Positions 40,118 to 53,511 of a DNA stretch of 64,000 nucleotides are shown here, one piece after another. This stretch comes from Hippophae tibetana (taxonomy: Eukaryota > Streptophyta > Magnoliopsida > Rosales > Elaeagnaceae): assembly GCA_037013495.1 (NCBI GenBank), contig CM072811.1:10111190-10175189 (forward strand). Reading direction: 5' to 3'. The notes beneath the pieces were generated by a model. The model did not search any database. It worked only from the letters and a program-made list of their open reading frames with translations, and was not told where the DNA came from. Position 1 is the first letter of the stretch. Every line of letters begins with the position of its first letter. The position numbers were made by a program, and so were the translations under genes.

Positions 40118-41072
40118 CATACACTCAAATACAATAATCCTATTGGTTCAAATATTAATTCAAATGTATATGAGAATAGATCTTTTGTATAGAAATGATC
40201 TACTAGTTTTGCATTTGTTTAAAGATGAAAAAGACTAAAAATAGTGCAAAATATTAATCTTATGAAAGTAATCAAATTAAAGGATTTTATAAAGAAATAA
40301 AATATTATATTTATCAATCGATTAAATTTATCAAATAAATTTTGAAGTAAGTTTTTAGAGATTAATAAAATGCAAAAGGACTTCATGGGGAAGTATTTTG
40401 CTATATTTTTCTTTTATATTTAGCCAATTCTCAAATGGATATTGGGTCATAGTATTAAGTTTGTACTATTCATTTTTTTCTTTGTTTTATTTATATCTAC
40501 TTTTTGTTTTAGACATAAATAGTTATTAATGAAAAGGAACTGTTTATAAATTATACCAATATTAAATAATAAGGTGAGTAGTTAATTGGTGTTTTTTCTT
40601 CGTATTGGTTTAAGCAACCCTATATATGACTCTTTTTAGGAATTCATGAATGCTTGAATACACAGACATATACTTTAAATTTCTATTTAACTTATTCAAG
40701 TCAAGTAATAAAAATTAAAATTGAACAATCTATTAGTTGTAATTCAATGTAGAGGCCTAGAGAGATAATCTACCAATTTAAAATTCAAATTGTTAAGACA
40801 AATAAACAACAAATAAGATTTTAAAATAATGAAAAATATGAATGACAAAGATATGATATAAAAAATCTAAAACATCTTATTCTTTTTAATGTCGTTTAAG
40901 ATTACAACTAAAATCTATAAAATAGGTTATCTTATTATTCAAAATATTTATTATTTACTATAATAATTAATTGAAAATCACTTTCGTATTTTAAAAAAAT
41001 ATGTAACAATATCGAAATTTTCCAATCTTTGTATAATGAATTTGAATTGGCTTTGACTATAATCTAACGAGC
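40118..41072 (+). repeat. Satellite monomer 43
   Basis: 955 bp. Head as type W. Introduces GATCTACTAG, GTATTTTGCTATA and TATTTATTATTTAC, typical of units 46-48. Confidence 0.95.
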
Positions 41073-42027
41073 CATACACTCAAATACAATAATCCTATTG
41101 GCTCAAATATTAATTCAAATGTATATGAGAATAGTTCTTTTGTATAGAAATGATCTAATAGTTTTGCATTCGTTTAAAGATGAAAAAGACTAAAAATAGT
41201 GCATAATATTAATCTCATGAATGTAATCAAATTAAAGGATTTTATAAAGAAATAAAATATTATTTTTATCCATCGTTTAAATTTATCAAATAAATTTTGA
41301 AGTAAGTTTTTAGACATTAATAAAATGCAAAAGGACTTCATGGGGAAGTATTCCCTATATTTTTCTTTTATATTTAGCCAATTCTCATAAGGATATTGGG
41401 TCATAGTATTATGTTTGTAATATTCATTTTTTTTCTTTGTTTTATTTATATCTACTTTTTGTTTAAGGGATATATAGTTATTAATGAAATGGACCCATTT
41501 ATAAATTATACCAATTTTAAATAATAAGGTGAGTAGTTAATTGGTGTTTTTTCTTCGTATTGGTTTAAGCAACCCCATATATGACTCTTTTTAGGAATTC
41601 ATGAATGCTTAAATACACAGACATATACTTTAAATTTCTTCTTAACTTATTCAAGTCAAGTAATAAAAATTAAAATGGAACACTCTATTAGGTGTAATTC
41701 AATATAGAGGCCTAGAGAGATAATCTAAGAATTTAATATTCAAATTGTTAAGACAAATAAACAACAAGTAAGATTTAAAAATAATGAAAAATATGAATGA
41801 CAAAGATAAGATATAAAAAATCTAAAACATCTCATTCTTTTTAATGTCGTTTAAGATTACAACAAAAATATATAAAATAGGTTATCTTATTATTCAAAAT
41901 ATTTAGGATTTACTATAATAATTAATTGAAAATCACTTTCGTATTTTAAAAAAATATGTAACAATATCGAAATTTTCCAATGTTTGTATTATGAATTTGA
42001 ATTGGCTTAGACTATACTCTCACGAGT
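41073..42027 (+). repeat. Satellite monomer 44
   Basis: 955 bp. TTGGCTCAAAT, ATAGTTCTTTTG and TTTAAGGGATATATAG. 5' half shared with units 49, 52 and 62. The TTTAAGGGATATATAG middle also appears in B units. Confidence 0.95.
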
Positions 42028-42984
42028 CATACACTCAAATACAATAATCCTATTGGTTCAAAAAGTAATTCAAATGTATATGACAATAGATCTTTTGTAT
42101 AGAAATGATCTAATAGTTTTGCATTCGTTTAAAGATGAAAAAGACTAAAAATAGTGCATAATATTAATCTCATGAAAGTAATCAAATTAAAAGATTTTAT
42201 AAAGAAATAAAATATTGTTTTTATCCATCGATTAAATTTATCAAATAAATTTTGAAGTAATTTTTTAGACATGAATAAAATGCAAAAGGACTTCGTGGGG
42301 ATGTATTTCCTATATTTTTCTTTTATATTTAGCCAATTCTCATAAGGATATTGGGTCATAGTATTAAGTTTGTACTATTCATTTTTTAACTTTGTTTTAT
42401 TTATATCTACTTTTTGTTTTAGAGATATATAGTTATTAATGAAAAGGACCCATTTATAAATTATACCAATATTAAATAATAAGGTGAGTAGTTAATTGGT
42501 GTTTTTTCTTCGTATTGGTTTAAGCAACCCCATATATGACTCTTTTTAGGAATTCATGAATGCTTGAATACACAGACATATACTTTAAATTTCTACTTAA
42601 CTTATTCAAGTCCACTAATAAAAATTAAAATTGAACACTCTATTAGGTGTAATTCAATACAGAGGCCTAGAGAGATAATCTAACAATTTAATATTCAAAT
42701 TGTTAAGACAAATAAACAACAAATAAGATTTTAAAATAATAAAAAATATATACATGACAAAGATAAGATATAAAAAATCTAAAACTTCTCATTCTTTTAA
42801 AAGTCGTTTAAGATTACAACTAAAATCTATAAAATAAGTTATTTTATTATTCAAAATATTTAGGATTTACTATAATAATTAATTGAAAATAACTTTCGTA
42901 TTTTTAAAAAATATGTAACATTATCAAAATATTCCAATCTTTGTATAATGAATTTGAATTCGCTTAGACTATACTCTCACAAGT
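42028..42984 (+). repeat. Satellite monomer 45 (V-like)
   Basis: 957 bp. CATTTTTTAACTTTG and AAGTCCACTAATAAA, as in unit 42. The 3' end has ATAACTTTCGTATTTTTA and ACATTATCAAAAT. Confidence 0.95.
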
Positions 42985-43939
42985 CATACACTCAAATACA
43001 ATAATCCTATTGTTTCAAATATTAATTCAAATGTATATGAGAATAGATCTTTTGTATAGAAATGATCTACTAGTTTTGCATTTGTTTAAAGATGAAAAAG
43101 ACTAAAAATAATGCAAAATATTAATCTCATGAAAGTAATCAAATTAAAGGATTTTATAAAGAAATAAAATATTATATTTATCAATCGATTAAATTTATCA
43201 AATAAATGTTGAAGTAAGTTTTTAGAGATTAATAAAATGCAAAAGGACTTCATGGGGAAGTATTTTGCTATATTTTTCTTTTATATTTAGCCAATTCTCA
43301 TATGGAAATTGGGTCATAGTATTAAGTTTGTACTATTCATTTTTTTCTTTGTTTTATTTATATCTACTTTTTGTTTTTGACATATATAGTTATTAATGAA
43401 AAGGAACTGTTTATAAATTATACCAATATTAAATAATAAGGTGAGTAGTTAATTGGTGTTTTTTCTTCGTATTGGTTTAAGCAACCCTATATATGACTCT
43501 TTTTAGGAATTCATGAATGCTTGAATACACACACATATACTTTAAATTTCTATTTATCTTATTCAAGTCAAGTAATAAAAATTAAAATTGAACAATCTAT
43601 TAGTTGTAATTCAATGGAGAGGCCTAGAGAGATAATCTACCAATTTAAAATTCAAATTGTTAAGACAAATAAACAACAAATAAGATTTTAAAATAATGAA
43701 AAATATGAATGACAAAGATATGATATAAAAAATCTAAAACATCTTATTCTTTTTAATGTCGTTTAAGATTACAACTAAAATCTATAAAATAGGTTATCTT
43801 ATTATTCAAAATATTTATTATTTACTATAATAATTAATTGAAAATCACTTTCGTATTTTAAAAAAATATGTAACAATATCGAAATTTTCCAATCTTTGTA
43901 TAATGAATTTGAATTGGCTTTGACTATACTCTCACGAGC
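42985..43939 (+). repeat. Satellite monomer 46
   Basis: 955 bp. CTATTGTTTCAAAT, AATAATGCAAAAT and CATATGGAAATTGGG. Matches unit 60. Confidence 0.95.
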
Positions 43940-44895
43940 CATACACTCAAATACAATAATCCTATTGGTTCAAATATTAATTCAAATGTATATGAGAATA
44001 GATCTTTTGTATAGAAATGATCTACTAGTTTTGCATTTGTTTAAAGATGAAAAAGACTAAAAATAGTGCAAAATATTAATCTCATGAAAGTAATCAAATT
44101 AAAGGATTTTATAAAGAAATAAAATATTATATTTATCAATCGATTAAATTTATCAAATAAATCTTGAAGTAAGTTTTTAGAGATTAATAAAATGCAAAAG
44201 GACTTCATGGGGAAGTATTTTGCTATATTTTTCTTTTATATTTAGCCAATTCTCATATGGATATTGGGTCATAGTATTAAGTTTGTACTATTTATTTTTT
44301 TCTTTGTTTTATTTATATCTACATTTTGTTTTAGAGATATATAGTTATTAATGAAAAGGAACTGTTTATAAATTATACCAATATTAAATAATAAGGTGAG
44401 TAGTTAATTGGTGTTTTTTTCTTCGTATTGGTTTAAGCAACCCTATATATGACTCTTTTTAGGAATTCATGAATGCTTGAATACACAGACATATACTTTA
44501 AATTTCTTTTTAACTTATTCAAGTCAAGTAATAAAAATTAAAATTGAACAATCTATTAGTTGTAATTCAATGCAGAGGCCTAGAGAGATAATCTACCAAT
44601 TTAAAATTCAAATTGTTAAGACAAATAAACAACAAATAAGATTTTAAAATAATGAAAAATATGAATGACAAAGATATGATATAAAAAATCTAAAACATCT
44701 TATTCTTTTTAATGTCGTTTAAGATTACAACTAAAATCTATAAAATAGGTTATCTTATTATTCAAAATATTTATTATTTACTATAATAATTAATTGAAAA
44801 TCACTTTCGTATTTTAAAAAAATATGTAACAATATCGAAATTTTCCAATCTTTGTATAATGAATTTGAATTGGCTTTGACTATACTCTCACGAGC
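43940..44895 (+). repeat. Satellite monomer 47
   Basis: 956 bp. Almost the same as unit 48. CATATGGATATTGGG and ATCTACATTTTG. Confidence 0.95.
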
Positions 44896-45850
44896 CATAC
44901 ACTCAAATACAATAATCCTATTGGTTCAAATATTAATTCAAATGTATATGAGAATAGATCTTTTGTATAGAAATGATCTACTAGTTTTTCATTTGTTTAA
45001 AGATGAAAAAGACTAAAAATAGTGCAAAATATTAATCTCATGAAAGTAATCAAATTAAAGGATTTTATAAAGAAATAAAATATTATTTTTATCAATCGAT
45101 TAAATTTATCAAATAAATCTTGAAGTAAGTTTTTAGAGATTAATAAAATGCAAAAGGACTTCATGGGGAAGTATTTTGCTATATTTTTCTTTTATATTTA
45201 GCCAATTCTCATATGGATATTGGGTCATAGTATTAAGTTTGTACTATTCATTTTTTTCTTTGTTTTATTTATATCTACCTTTTGTTTTAGAGATATATAG
45301 TTATTAATGAAAAGGAACTGTTTATAAATTATACCAATATTAAATAATAAGGTGAGTAGTTAATTGGTGTTTTTTCTTCGTATTGGTTTAAGCAACCCTA
45401 TATATGACTCTTTTTAGGAATTCATGAATGCTTGAATACACAGACATATACTTTAAATTTCTATTTAACTTATTCAAGTCAAGTAATAAAAATTAAAATT
45501 GAACAATCTATTAGTTGTAATTCAATGCAGAGGCCTAGAGAGATAATCTACCAATTTAAAATTCAAATTGTTAAGACAAATAAACAACAAATAAGATTTT
45601 AAAATAATGAAAAATATGAATGACAAAGATATGATATAAAAAATCTAAAACATCTTATTCTTTTTAATGTCGTTTAAGATTACAACTAAAATCTATAAAA
45701 TAGGTTATCTTATTATTCAAAATATTTATTATTTACTATAATAATTAATTGAAAATCACTTTCGTATTTTAAAAAAATATGTAACAATATCGAAATTTTC
45801 CAATCTTTGTATAATGAATTTGAATTGGCTTTGACTATACTCTCACGAGC
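44896..45850 (+). repeat. Satellite monomer 48
   Basis: 955 bp. As unit 47, with AGTTTTTCATTTG and CTACCTTTTG as private changes. Confidence 0.95.
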
Positions 45851-46807
45851 CATACACTCAAATACAATAATCCTATTGGCTCAAATATTAATTCAAATGT
45901 ATATGAGAATAGTTCTTTTGTATAGAAATGATCTAATAGTTTTGCATTCGTTTAAAGATGAAAAAGACTAAAAATAGTGCATAATATTAATCTCATGAAT
46001 GTAATCAAATTAAAGGATTTTATAAAGAAATAAAATATTATTTTTATCCATCGTTTAAATTTATCAAATAAATCTTGAAGTAAGTTTTTAGAGATTAATA
46101 AAATGCAAAAGGACTTCATGGGGAAGTATTTTGCTATATTTTTCTTTTATATTTAGCCAATTCTCATATGGATATTGGGTCATAGTATTAAGTTTGTACT
46201 ATTTATTTTTTTCTTTGTTTTATTTATATCTACATTTTGTTTTAGAGATATATAGTTATTAATGAAAAGGAACTGTTTATAAATTATACCAATATTAAAT
46301 AATAAGGTGAGTAGTTAATTGGTGTTTTTTCTTCGTATTGGTTTAAGCAACCCCTTATATGACTCTTTTTAGGAATTCATGAATACTTAAATACACAGAC
46401 ATATACTTTAAATTTCTTCTTAACTTATTCAAGTCAAGTAATAAAAATTAAAATGGAACACTCTATTAGGTGTAATTCAATATAGAGGCCTAGAGAGATA
46501 ATCTAACAATTTAATATTCAAATTGTTAACACAAATAAACAACAAATAAGATTTTAAAATAATGAAAAATATATATATGACAAAGATAAGATATAAAAAA
46601 TCTAAAACTTCTCATTCTTTTTAATGTCGTTTAAGATTACAACAAAAATCTATAAAATAGGTTATCTTATTAGTCAAAATATTTAGGATTTACTATAATA
46701 ATTAATTGAAAATCACTTTCGTATTTTAAAACAATATGTAACAATATCGAAATTTTCCAATCATTGTATAATGAATTTGAATTGGCTTAGACTATAATCT
46801 CACGAGT
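45851..46807 (+). repeat. Satellite monomer 49 (mosaic)
   Basis: 957 bp. Head as unit 44, middle as unit 47, 3' half as the right subfamily (CCCCTTATATG, AATATAGAGGCC, TTTTAAAACAATATG). Confidence 0.95.
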
Positions 46808-47767
46808 CATACACTCAAATACAATAATCCTATTGGTTCAAATATTAATTTGAATGTATATGAGAATAGATCTTTTGTATAGAAATGATCTAATAGTTTT
46901 TGCATTCGTTTAAAGATGAAAAAAGACTAAAAATAGTGCATAATATTAATCTCATGAAAGTAATCAAATTAAAGGATTTTATAAAAAAATAAAATATTGT
47001 TTTTATCCATCGATTAAATTTATGAAATAAATTTTGAAGTAAGCTTTTAGACATGAATAAAATGCAAAAGGACTTCGTGGGGAAGTATTTCCTATATTTT
47101 TCTTTTATATTTAGCCAATTCTCATAAGGATATTGGGTCATAGTATTAAGTTTGTACTATTCATTTTTTAACTTTGTTTTATTTATATCTACTTTTTGTT
47201 TTAGAGATATATAGTTATAAATGAAAAAGACCCATTTATAAATTATACCAATATTAAATAATAAGGTGAGTAGTTAATTGGTGTTTTTTTCTTCGTATTG
47301 GTTTAAGCAACCTCATATATGACTCTTTTTAGGAATTCATGAATGCATGAATACACAGACATATACTTTAAATTTCTACTTAACTTATTGAAGTCAAGTA
47401 ATAAAAATTAAAATTGAACACTCTATTAGGTGTAATTCAATGCAGAGGCCTAGAGAGATAATCTAACAATTTAATATTCAAATTGTTAAGACAAATAAAC
47501 AAAAAATAAGATTTTAAAATAATGAAAAATATATATATGACAAAGATAAGATATAAAAAATCTAAAACTTCTCATTCTTTTTAATGTCGTTTAAGATTAC
47601 AACAAAAATCTATAAAATAGGTTATCTTATTATTCAAAATATTTAGGATTTACTATAATAATTAATTGAAAATCACTTTCGTATTTTAAAACAATATGTA
47701 ACAATATCGAAATTTTCCAATCTTTGTATAATGAATTTGACTTGGCTTAGACTATAATCTCATGAGT
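46808..47767 (+). repeat. Satellite monomer 50 (type A)
   Basis: 960 bp. First unit with AATATTAATTTGAATG. Extra bases at AGTTTTTGCATTCG and GATGAAAAAAGAC. Confidence 0.95.
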
Positions 47768-48724
47768 CATACACTTAAATACAATAATCCTATTGGTTCA
47801 AATATTAATTTGAATGTATATGAGAATAGTTCTTTTGTATAGAAATGATCTAATAGTTTTGCATTCGTTTAAAGATGAAAAAGACTAAAAATAGTGTATA
47901 ATATTAATCTCATGAAAGTAATCAAATTAAAGGATTTTATAAAGAAATAAAATATTATTTTTATCCATCCTTTAAATTTATCAAATAAATTTTGGAGTAA
48001 GTTTGTAGACATTAATAAAATGCAAAAGGACTTCATGGGGAAGTATTTCCTATATTTTTCTTTTATATTTACCCAATTCTCATAAGGATATTGGGTCATA
48101 GTATTAAGTTTGTAATATTCATTTTTTTTCTTTGTTTTATTTGTATCTACTTTTTGTTTAAGGGATATATAGTTATTAATGAAATGGACCCATTTATAAA
48201 TTATACCAATATTAAATAATAAGGTGAGTACTTAATTGGTGTTTTTTCTTCGTATTGGTTTAAGCAACCCCATATATGACTCTTTTTAGGAATTCATGAA
48301 TGCTTAAATACACAGACATATACTTTAAATTTCTTCTTAACTTATTCAAGTCAAGTAATAAAAATTAAAATGGAACACTCTATTAGGTGTAATTCAATAT
48401 AGAGGCCTAGAGAGATAATCTAACAATTTAATATTCAAATTGTTAACACAAATAAACAACAAATAAGATTTTAAAATAATGAAAAATATATATATGACAA
48501 AGATAAGATATAAAAAATCTAAAACTTCTCATTCTTTTTAATGTCGTTTAAGATTACAACAAAAATCTATAAAATAGGTTATCTTATTATTCAAAATATT
48601 TATTATTTACTATAATAATTAATTGAAAATCACTTTCGTATTTTAAAAAAATATGTAACAATATCGAAATTTTCCAATCTTTGTATAATGAATTTGAATT
48701 GGCTTTGACTATACTCTCACGAGC
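47768..48724 (+). repeat. Satellite monomer 51 (type B, mosaic end)
   Basis: 957 bp. Type B through its middle. The last ~150 bp switch to the 43-49 subfamily (TATTTATTATTTAC, TTTTAAAAAAATATG, GGCTTTGACTATAC). Confidence 0.95.
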
Positions 48725-49681
48725 CATACACTCAAATACAATAATCCTATTGGCTCAAATATTAATTCAAATGTATATGAGAATAGTTCTTTTGTATAGA
48801 AATGATCTAATAGTTTTGCATTCGTTTAAAGATGAAAAAGACTAAAAATAGTGCATAATATTAATCTCATGAATGTAATCAAATTAAAGGATTTTATAAA
48901 GAAATAAAATATTATTTTTATCCATCGTTTAAATTTATCAAATAAATTTTGAAGTAAGTTTTTAGACATTAATAAAATGCAAAAGGACTTCATGGGGAAG
49001 TATTTCCTATATTTTTCTTTTATATTTAGCCAATTCTCATAAGGATATTGGGTCATAGTATTATGTTGGTAATATTCATTTTTTTTCTTTGTTTTATTTA
49101 TATCTACTTTTTGTTTAAGGGATATATAGTTATTAATGAAATGGACCCATTTATAAATTATACCAATATTAAATAATAAGGTGAGTAGTTAATTGGTGTT
49201 TTTTCTTCGTATTGGTTTAAGCAACCCCTTATATGACTCTTTTTAGGAATTCATGAATACTTAAATACACAGACATATACTTTAAATTTCTTCTTAACTT
49301 ATTCAAGTCAAGTAATAAAAATTAAAATGGAACACTCTATTAGGTGTAATTCAATATAGAGGCCTAGAGAGATAATCTAACAATTTAATATTCAAATTGT
49401 TAACACAAATAAACAACAAATAAGATTTTAAAATAATGAAAAATATATATATGACAAAGATAAGATATAAAAAATCTAAAACTTCTCATTCTTTTTAATG
49501 TCGTTTAAGATTACAACAAAAATCTATAAAATAGGTTATCTTATTAGTCAAAATATTTAGGATTTACTATAATAATTAATTGAAAATCACTTTCGTATTT
49601 TAAAACAATATGTAACAATATCGAAATTTTCCAATCATTGTATAATGAATTTGAATTGGCTTAGACTATAATCTCACGAGT
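48725..49681 (+). repeat. Satellite monomer 52
   Basis: 957 bp. Head TTGGCTCAAAT, middle GTTGGTAATATTC. Matches unit 62 at 9,577 bp. Confidence 0.95.
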
Positions 49682-50637
49682 CATACACTCAAATACAATA
49701 ATCCTATTGGTTCAAATATTAATTTGAATGTATATGAGAATAGATCTTTTGTATAGAAATGATCTAATAGTTTTGCATTCGTTTAAAGATGAAAAAGACT
49801 AAAAATAGTGCATAATATTAATCTCATGAAAGTAATCAAATTAAAGGATTTTATAAAAAAATAAAATATTGTTTTTATCCATCGATTAAATTTATGAAAT
49901 AAATTTTGAAGTAAGCTTTTAGACATGAATAAAATGCAAAAGGACTTCGTGGGGAAGTATTTCCTATATTTTTCTTTTATATTTAGCCAATTCTCATAAG
50001 GATATTGGGTCATAGTATTAAGTTTGTACTATTCATTTTTTAACTTTGTTTTATTTATATCTACTTTTTGTTTTAGAGATATATAGTTATAAATGAAAAA
50101 GACCCATTTATAAATTATACCAATATTAAATAATAAGGTGAGTAGTTAATTGGTGTTTTTTCTTCGTATTGGTTTAAGCAACCTCATATATGACTCTTTT
50201 TAGGAATTCATGAATGCATGAATACACAGACATATACTTTAAATTTCTACTTAACTTGTGAAGTCAAGTAATAAAAATTAAAATTGAACACTCTATTAGG
50301 TGTAATTCAATGCAGAGGCCTAGACAGATAATCTAACAATTTAATATTCAAATTGTTAAGACAAATAAACAAAAAATAAGATTTTAAAATAATGAAAAAT
50401 ATATATATGACAAAGATAAGATATAAAAAATCTAAAACTTCTCATTCTTTTTAATGTCGTTTAAGATTACAACAAAAATCTATAAAATAGGTTATCTTAT
50501 TATTCAAAATATTTAGGATTTACTATAATAATTAATTGAAAATCACTTTCGTATTTTAAAACAATATGTAACAATATCGAAATTTTCCAATCTTTGTATA
50601 ATGAATTTGACTTGGCTTAGACTATAATCTCATGAGT
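49682..50637 (+). repeat. Satellite monomer 53 (type A)
   Basis: 956 bp. Matches unit 50 at 2,874 bp. CTTAACTTGTGAAGTC has lost a few bases. Confidence 0.95.
49711..49728. other. 7-bp inverted repeat created by a CA/TG change, representative copy in unit 53
   Basis: TTCAAAT (49711-49717) and ATTTGAA (49722-49728) pair perfectly around ATTA. In units of the other subfamilies the second half reads TTCAAAT, giving a direct repeat instead. The inverted form is found only in units 50, 51, 53-59 and 63-67. Confidence 0.75.
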
Positions 50638-51597
50638 CATACACTTAAATACAATAATCCTATTGGTTCAAATATTAATTTGAATGTATATGAGAATAGT
50701 TCTTTTGTATAGAAATGATCTAATAGTTTTGCATTCGTTTAAAGATGAAAAAGACTAAAAATAGTGTATAATATTAATCTCATGAAAGTAATCAAATTAA
50801 AGGATTTTATAAAGAAATAAAATATTATTTTTATCCATCCTTTAAATTTATCAAATAAATTTTGGAGTAAGTTTTTAGACATTAATAAAATGCAAAAGGA
50901 CTTCATGGGGAAGTATTTCCTATATTTTTCTTTTATATTTACCCAATTCTCATAAGGATATTGGGTCATAGTATTAAGTTTGTAATATTCATTTTTTTTT
51001 CTTTGTTTTATTTGTATCTACTTTTTGTTTAAGGGATATATAGTTATTAATGAAATGGACCCATTTATAAATTATACCAATATTAAATAATAAGGTGAGT
51101 ACTTAATTGGTGTTTTTTCTTCGTATTGGTTTAAGCAACCCCATATATGACTCTTTTGAGGAATTCATGAATGCTTAAATACACAGACATATACTTTAAA
51201 TTTCTTCTTAACTTATTCAAGTCAAGTAATAAAAATTAAAATGGAACACTCTATTAGGTGTAATTCAATATAGAGGCCTAGAGAGATAATCTAACAATTT
51301 AATATTCAAATTGTTAACACAAAATAAACAACAAATAAGATTTTAAAATAATGAAAAATATATATATGACAAAGATAAGATATAAAAAATCTAAAACTTC
51401 TCATTCTTTTTAATGTCGTTTAAGATTACAACAAAAAATCTATAAAATAGGTTATCTTGTTATTCAAAATATTTAGGATTTACTATAATAATTAATTGAA
51501 AATCACTTTCGTATTTTAAAACAATATGTAACAATATCGAAATTTTCCAATCATTGTATAATGAATTTGAATTGGCTTAGACTATAATCTCACGAGT
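50638..51597 (+). repeat. Satellite monomer 54 (type B)
   Basis: 960 bp. Matches unit 51 until the 3' end. Extra A in AACACAAAATAAAC and in CAACAAAAAATC. Confidence 0.95.
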
Positions 51598-52552
51598 CAT
51601 ACACTCAAATACAATAATCCTATTGGTTCAAATATTAATTTGAATGTATATGAGAATAGATCTTTTGTATGAAATGATCTAATAGTTTTGCATTCGTTTA
51701 AAGATGAAAAAGACTAAAAATAGTGCATAATATTAATCTCATGAAAGTAATCAAATTAAAGGATTTTATAAAAAAATAAAATATTGTTTTTATCCATCGA
51801 TTAAATTTATCAAATAAATTTTGAAGTAAGCTTTTAGACATGAATAAAATGCAAAAGGACTTCGTGGGGAAGTATTTCCTATATTTTTCTTTTATATTTA
51901 GCCAATTCTCATAAGGATATTGGGTCATAGTATTAAGTTTGTACTATTCATTTTTTAACTTTGTTTTATTTATATCTACTTTTTGTTTTAGAGATATATA
52001 GTTATTAATGAAAAAGACCCATTATAAATTATACCAATATTAAATAATAAGGTGAGTAGTTAATTGGTGTTTTTTCTTCGTATTGGTTTAAGCAACCTCA
52101 TATATGACTCTTTTTAGGAATTCATGAATGCATGAATACACAGACATATACTTTAAATTTCTACTTAACTTATTGAAGTCAAGTAATAAAAATTAAAATT
52201 GAACACTCTATTAGGTGTAATTCAATGCAGAGGCCTAGAGAGATAATCTAACAATTTAATATTCAAATTGTTAAGACAAATAAACAAAAAATAAGATTTT
52301 AAAATAATGAAAAATATATATATGACAAAGATAAGATATAAAAAATCTAAAACTTCTCATTCTTTTTAATGTCGTTTAAGATTACAACAAAAATCTATAA
52401 AATAGGTTATCTTATTATTCAAAATATTTAGGATTTACTATAATAATTAATTGAAAATCACTTTCGTATTTTAAAACAATATGTAACAATATCGAAATTT
52501 TCCAATCTTTGTATAATGAATTTGACTTGGCTTAGACTATAATCTCATGAGT
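51598..52552 (+). repeat. Satellite monomer 55 (type A)
   Basis: 955 bp. One-base losses at TTTTGTATGAAATG and GACCCATTATAAA. Confidence 0.95.
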
Positions 52553-53511
52553 CATACACTTAAATACAATAATCCTATTGGTTCAAATATTAATTTGAAT
52601 GTATATGAGAATAGTTCTTTTGTATAGAAATGATCTAATAGTTTTGCATTCGTTTAAAGATGAAAAAGACTAAAAATAGTGTATAATATTAATCTCATGA
52701 AAGTAATCAAATTAAAGGATTTTATAAAGAAATAAAATATTATTTTTATCCATCCTTTAAATTTATCAAATAAATTTTGGAGTAAGTTTTTAGACATTAA
52801 TAAAATGCAAAAGGACTTCATGGGGAAGTATTTCCTATATTTTTCTGTTATATTTACCCAATTCTCATAAGGATATTGGGTCATAGTATTAAGTTTGTAA
52901 TATTCATTTTTTTTCTTTGTTTTATTTGTATCTACTTTTTGTTTAAGGGATATATAGTTATTAATGAAATGGACCCATTTATAAATTATACCAATATTAA
53001 ATAATAAGGTGAGTACTTAATTGGTGTTTTTTTCTTCGTATTGGTTTAAGCAACCCCATATATGACTCTTTTTAGGAATTCATGAATGCTTAAATACACA
53101 GACATATACTTTAAATTTCTTCTTAACTTATTCAAGTCAAGTAATAAAAATTAAAATGGAACACTCTATTAGGTGTAATTCAATATAGAGGCCTAGAGAG
53201 ATAAATCTAACAATTTAATATTCAAATTGTTAACACAAATAAACAACAAATAAGATTTTAAAATAATGAAAAATATATATATGACAAAGATAAGATATAA
53301 AAAATCTAAAACTTCTCATTCTTTTTAATGTCGTTTAAGATTACAACAAAAATCTATAAAATAGGTTATCTTATTATTCAAAATATTTAGGATTTACTAT
53401 AATAATTAATTGAAAATCACTTTCGTATTTTAAAACAATATGTAACAATATCGAAATTTTCCAATCATTGTATAATGAATTTGAATTGGCTTAGACTATA
53501 ATCTCACGAGT
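52553..53511 (+). repeat. Satellite monomer 56 (type B)
   Basis: 959 bp. TTTTTCTGTTATATTT is private, with an extra A in GAGATAAATCTAAC. Confidence 0.95.

Larger units (their letters stand above)
40118..46807 (+). repeat. Subfamily block, units 43-49
   Basis: Units 43 and 46-48 are close relatives, with GATCTACTAG, ATGCAAAATATTAATC, GAGATTAATAAAATG, GTATTTTGCTATA, GGAACTGTTTATAAA and TATTTATTATTTAC. Units 44 and 49 differ at the head (TTGGCTCAAAT, ATAGTTCTTTTG, CATCGTTTAAAT). Unit 45 resembles V units 31 and 42. Confidence 0.75.

Noticed and set aside
46890-47141. 83-codon version of the recurrent minus-strand frame in unit 50
   Set aside because: The extra C-terminal residues come from an added A in GATGAAAAAAGAC. 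Unit 53, otherwise nearly the same, has the ordinary 76-codon version.
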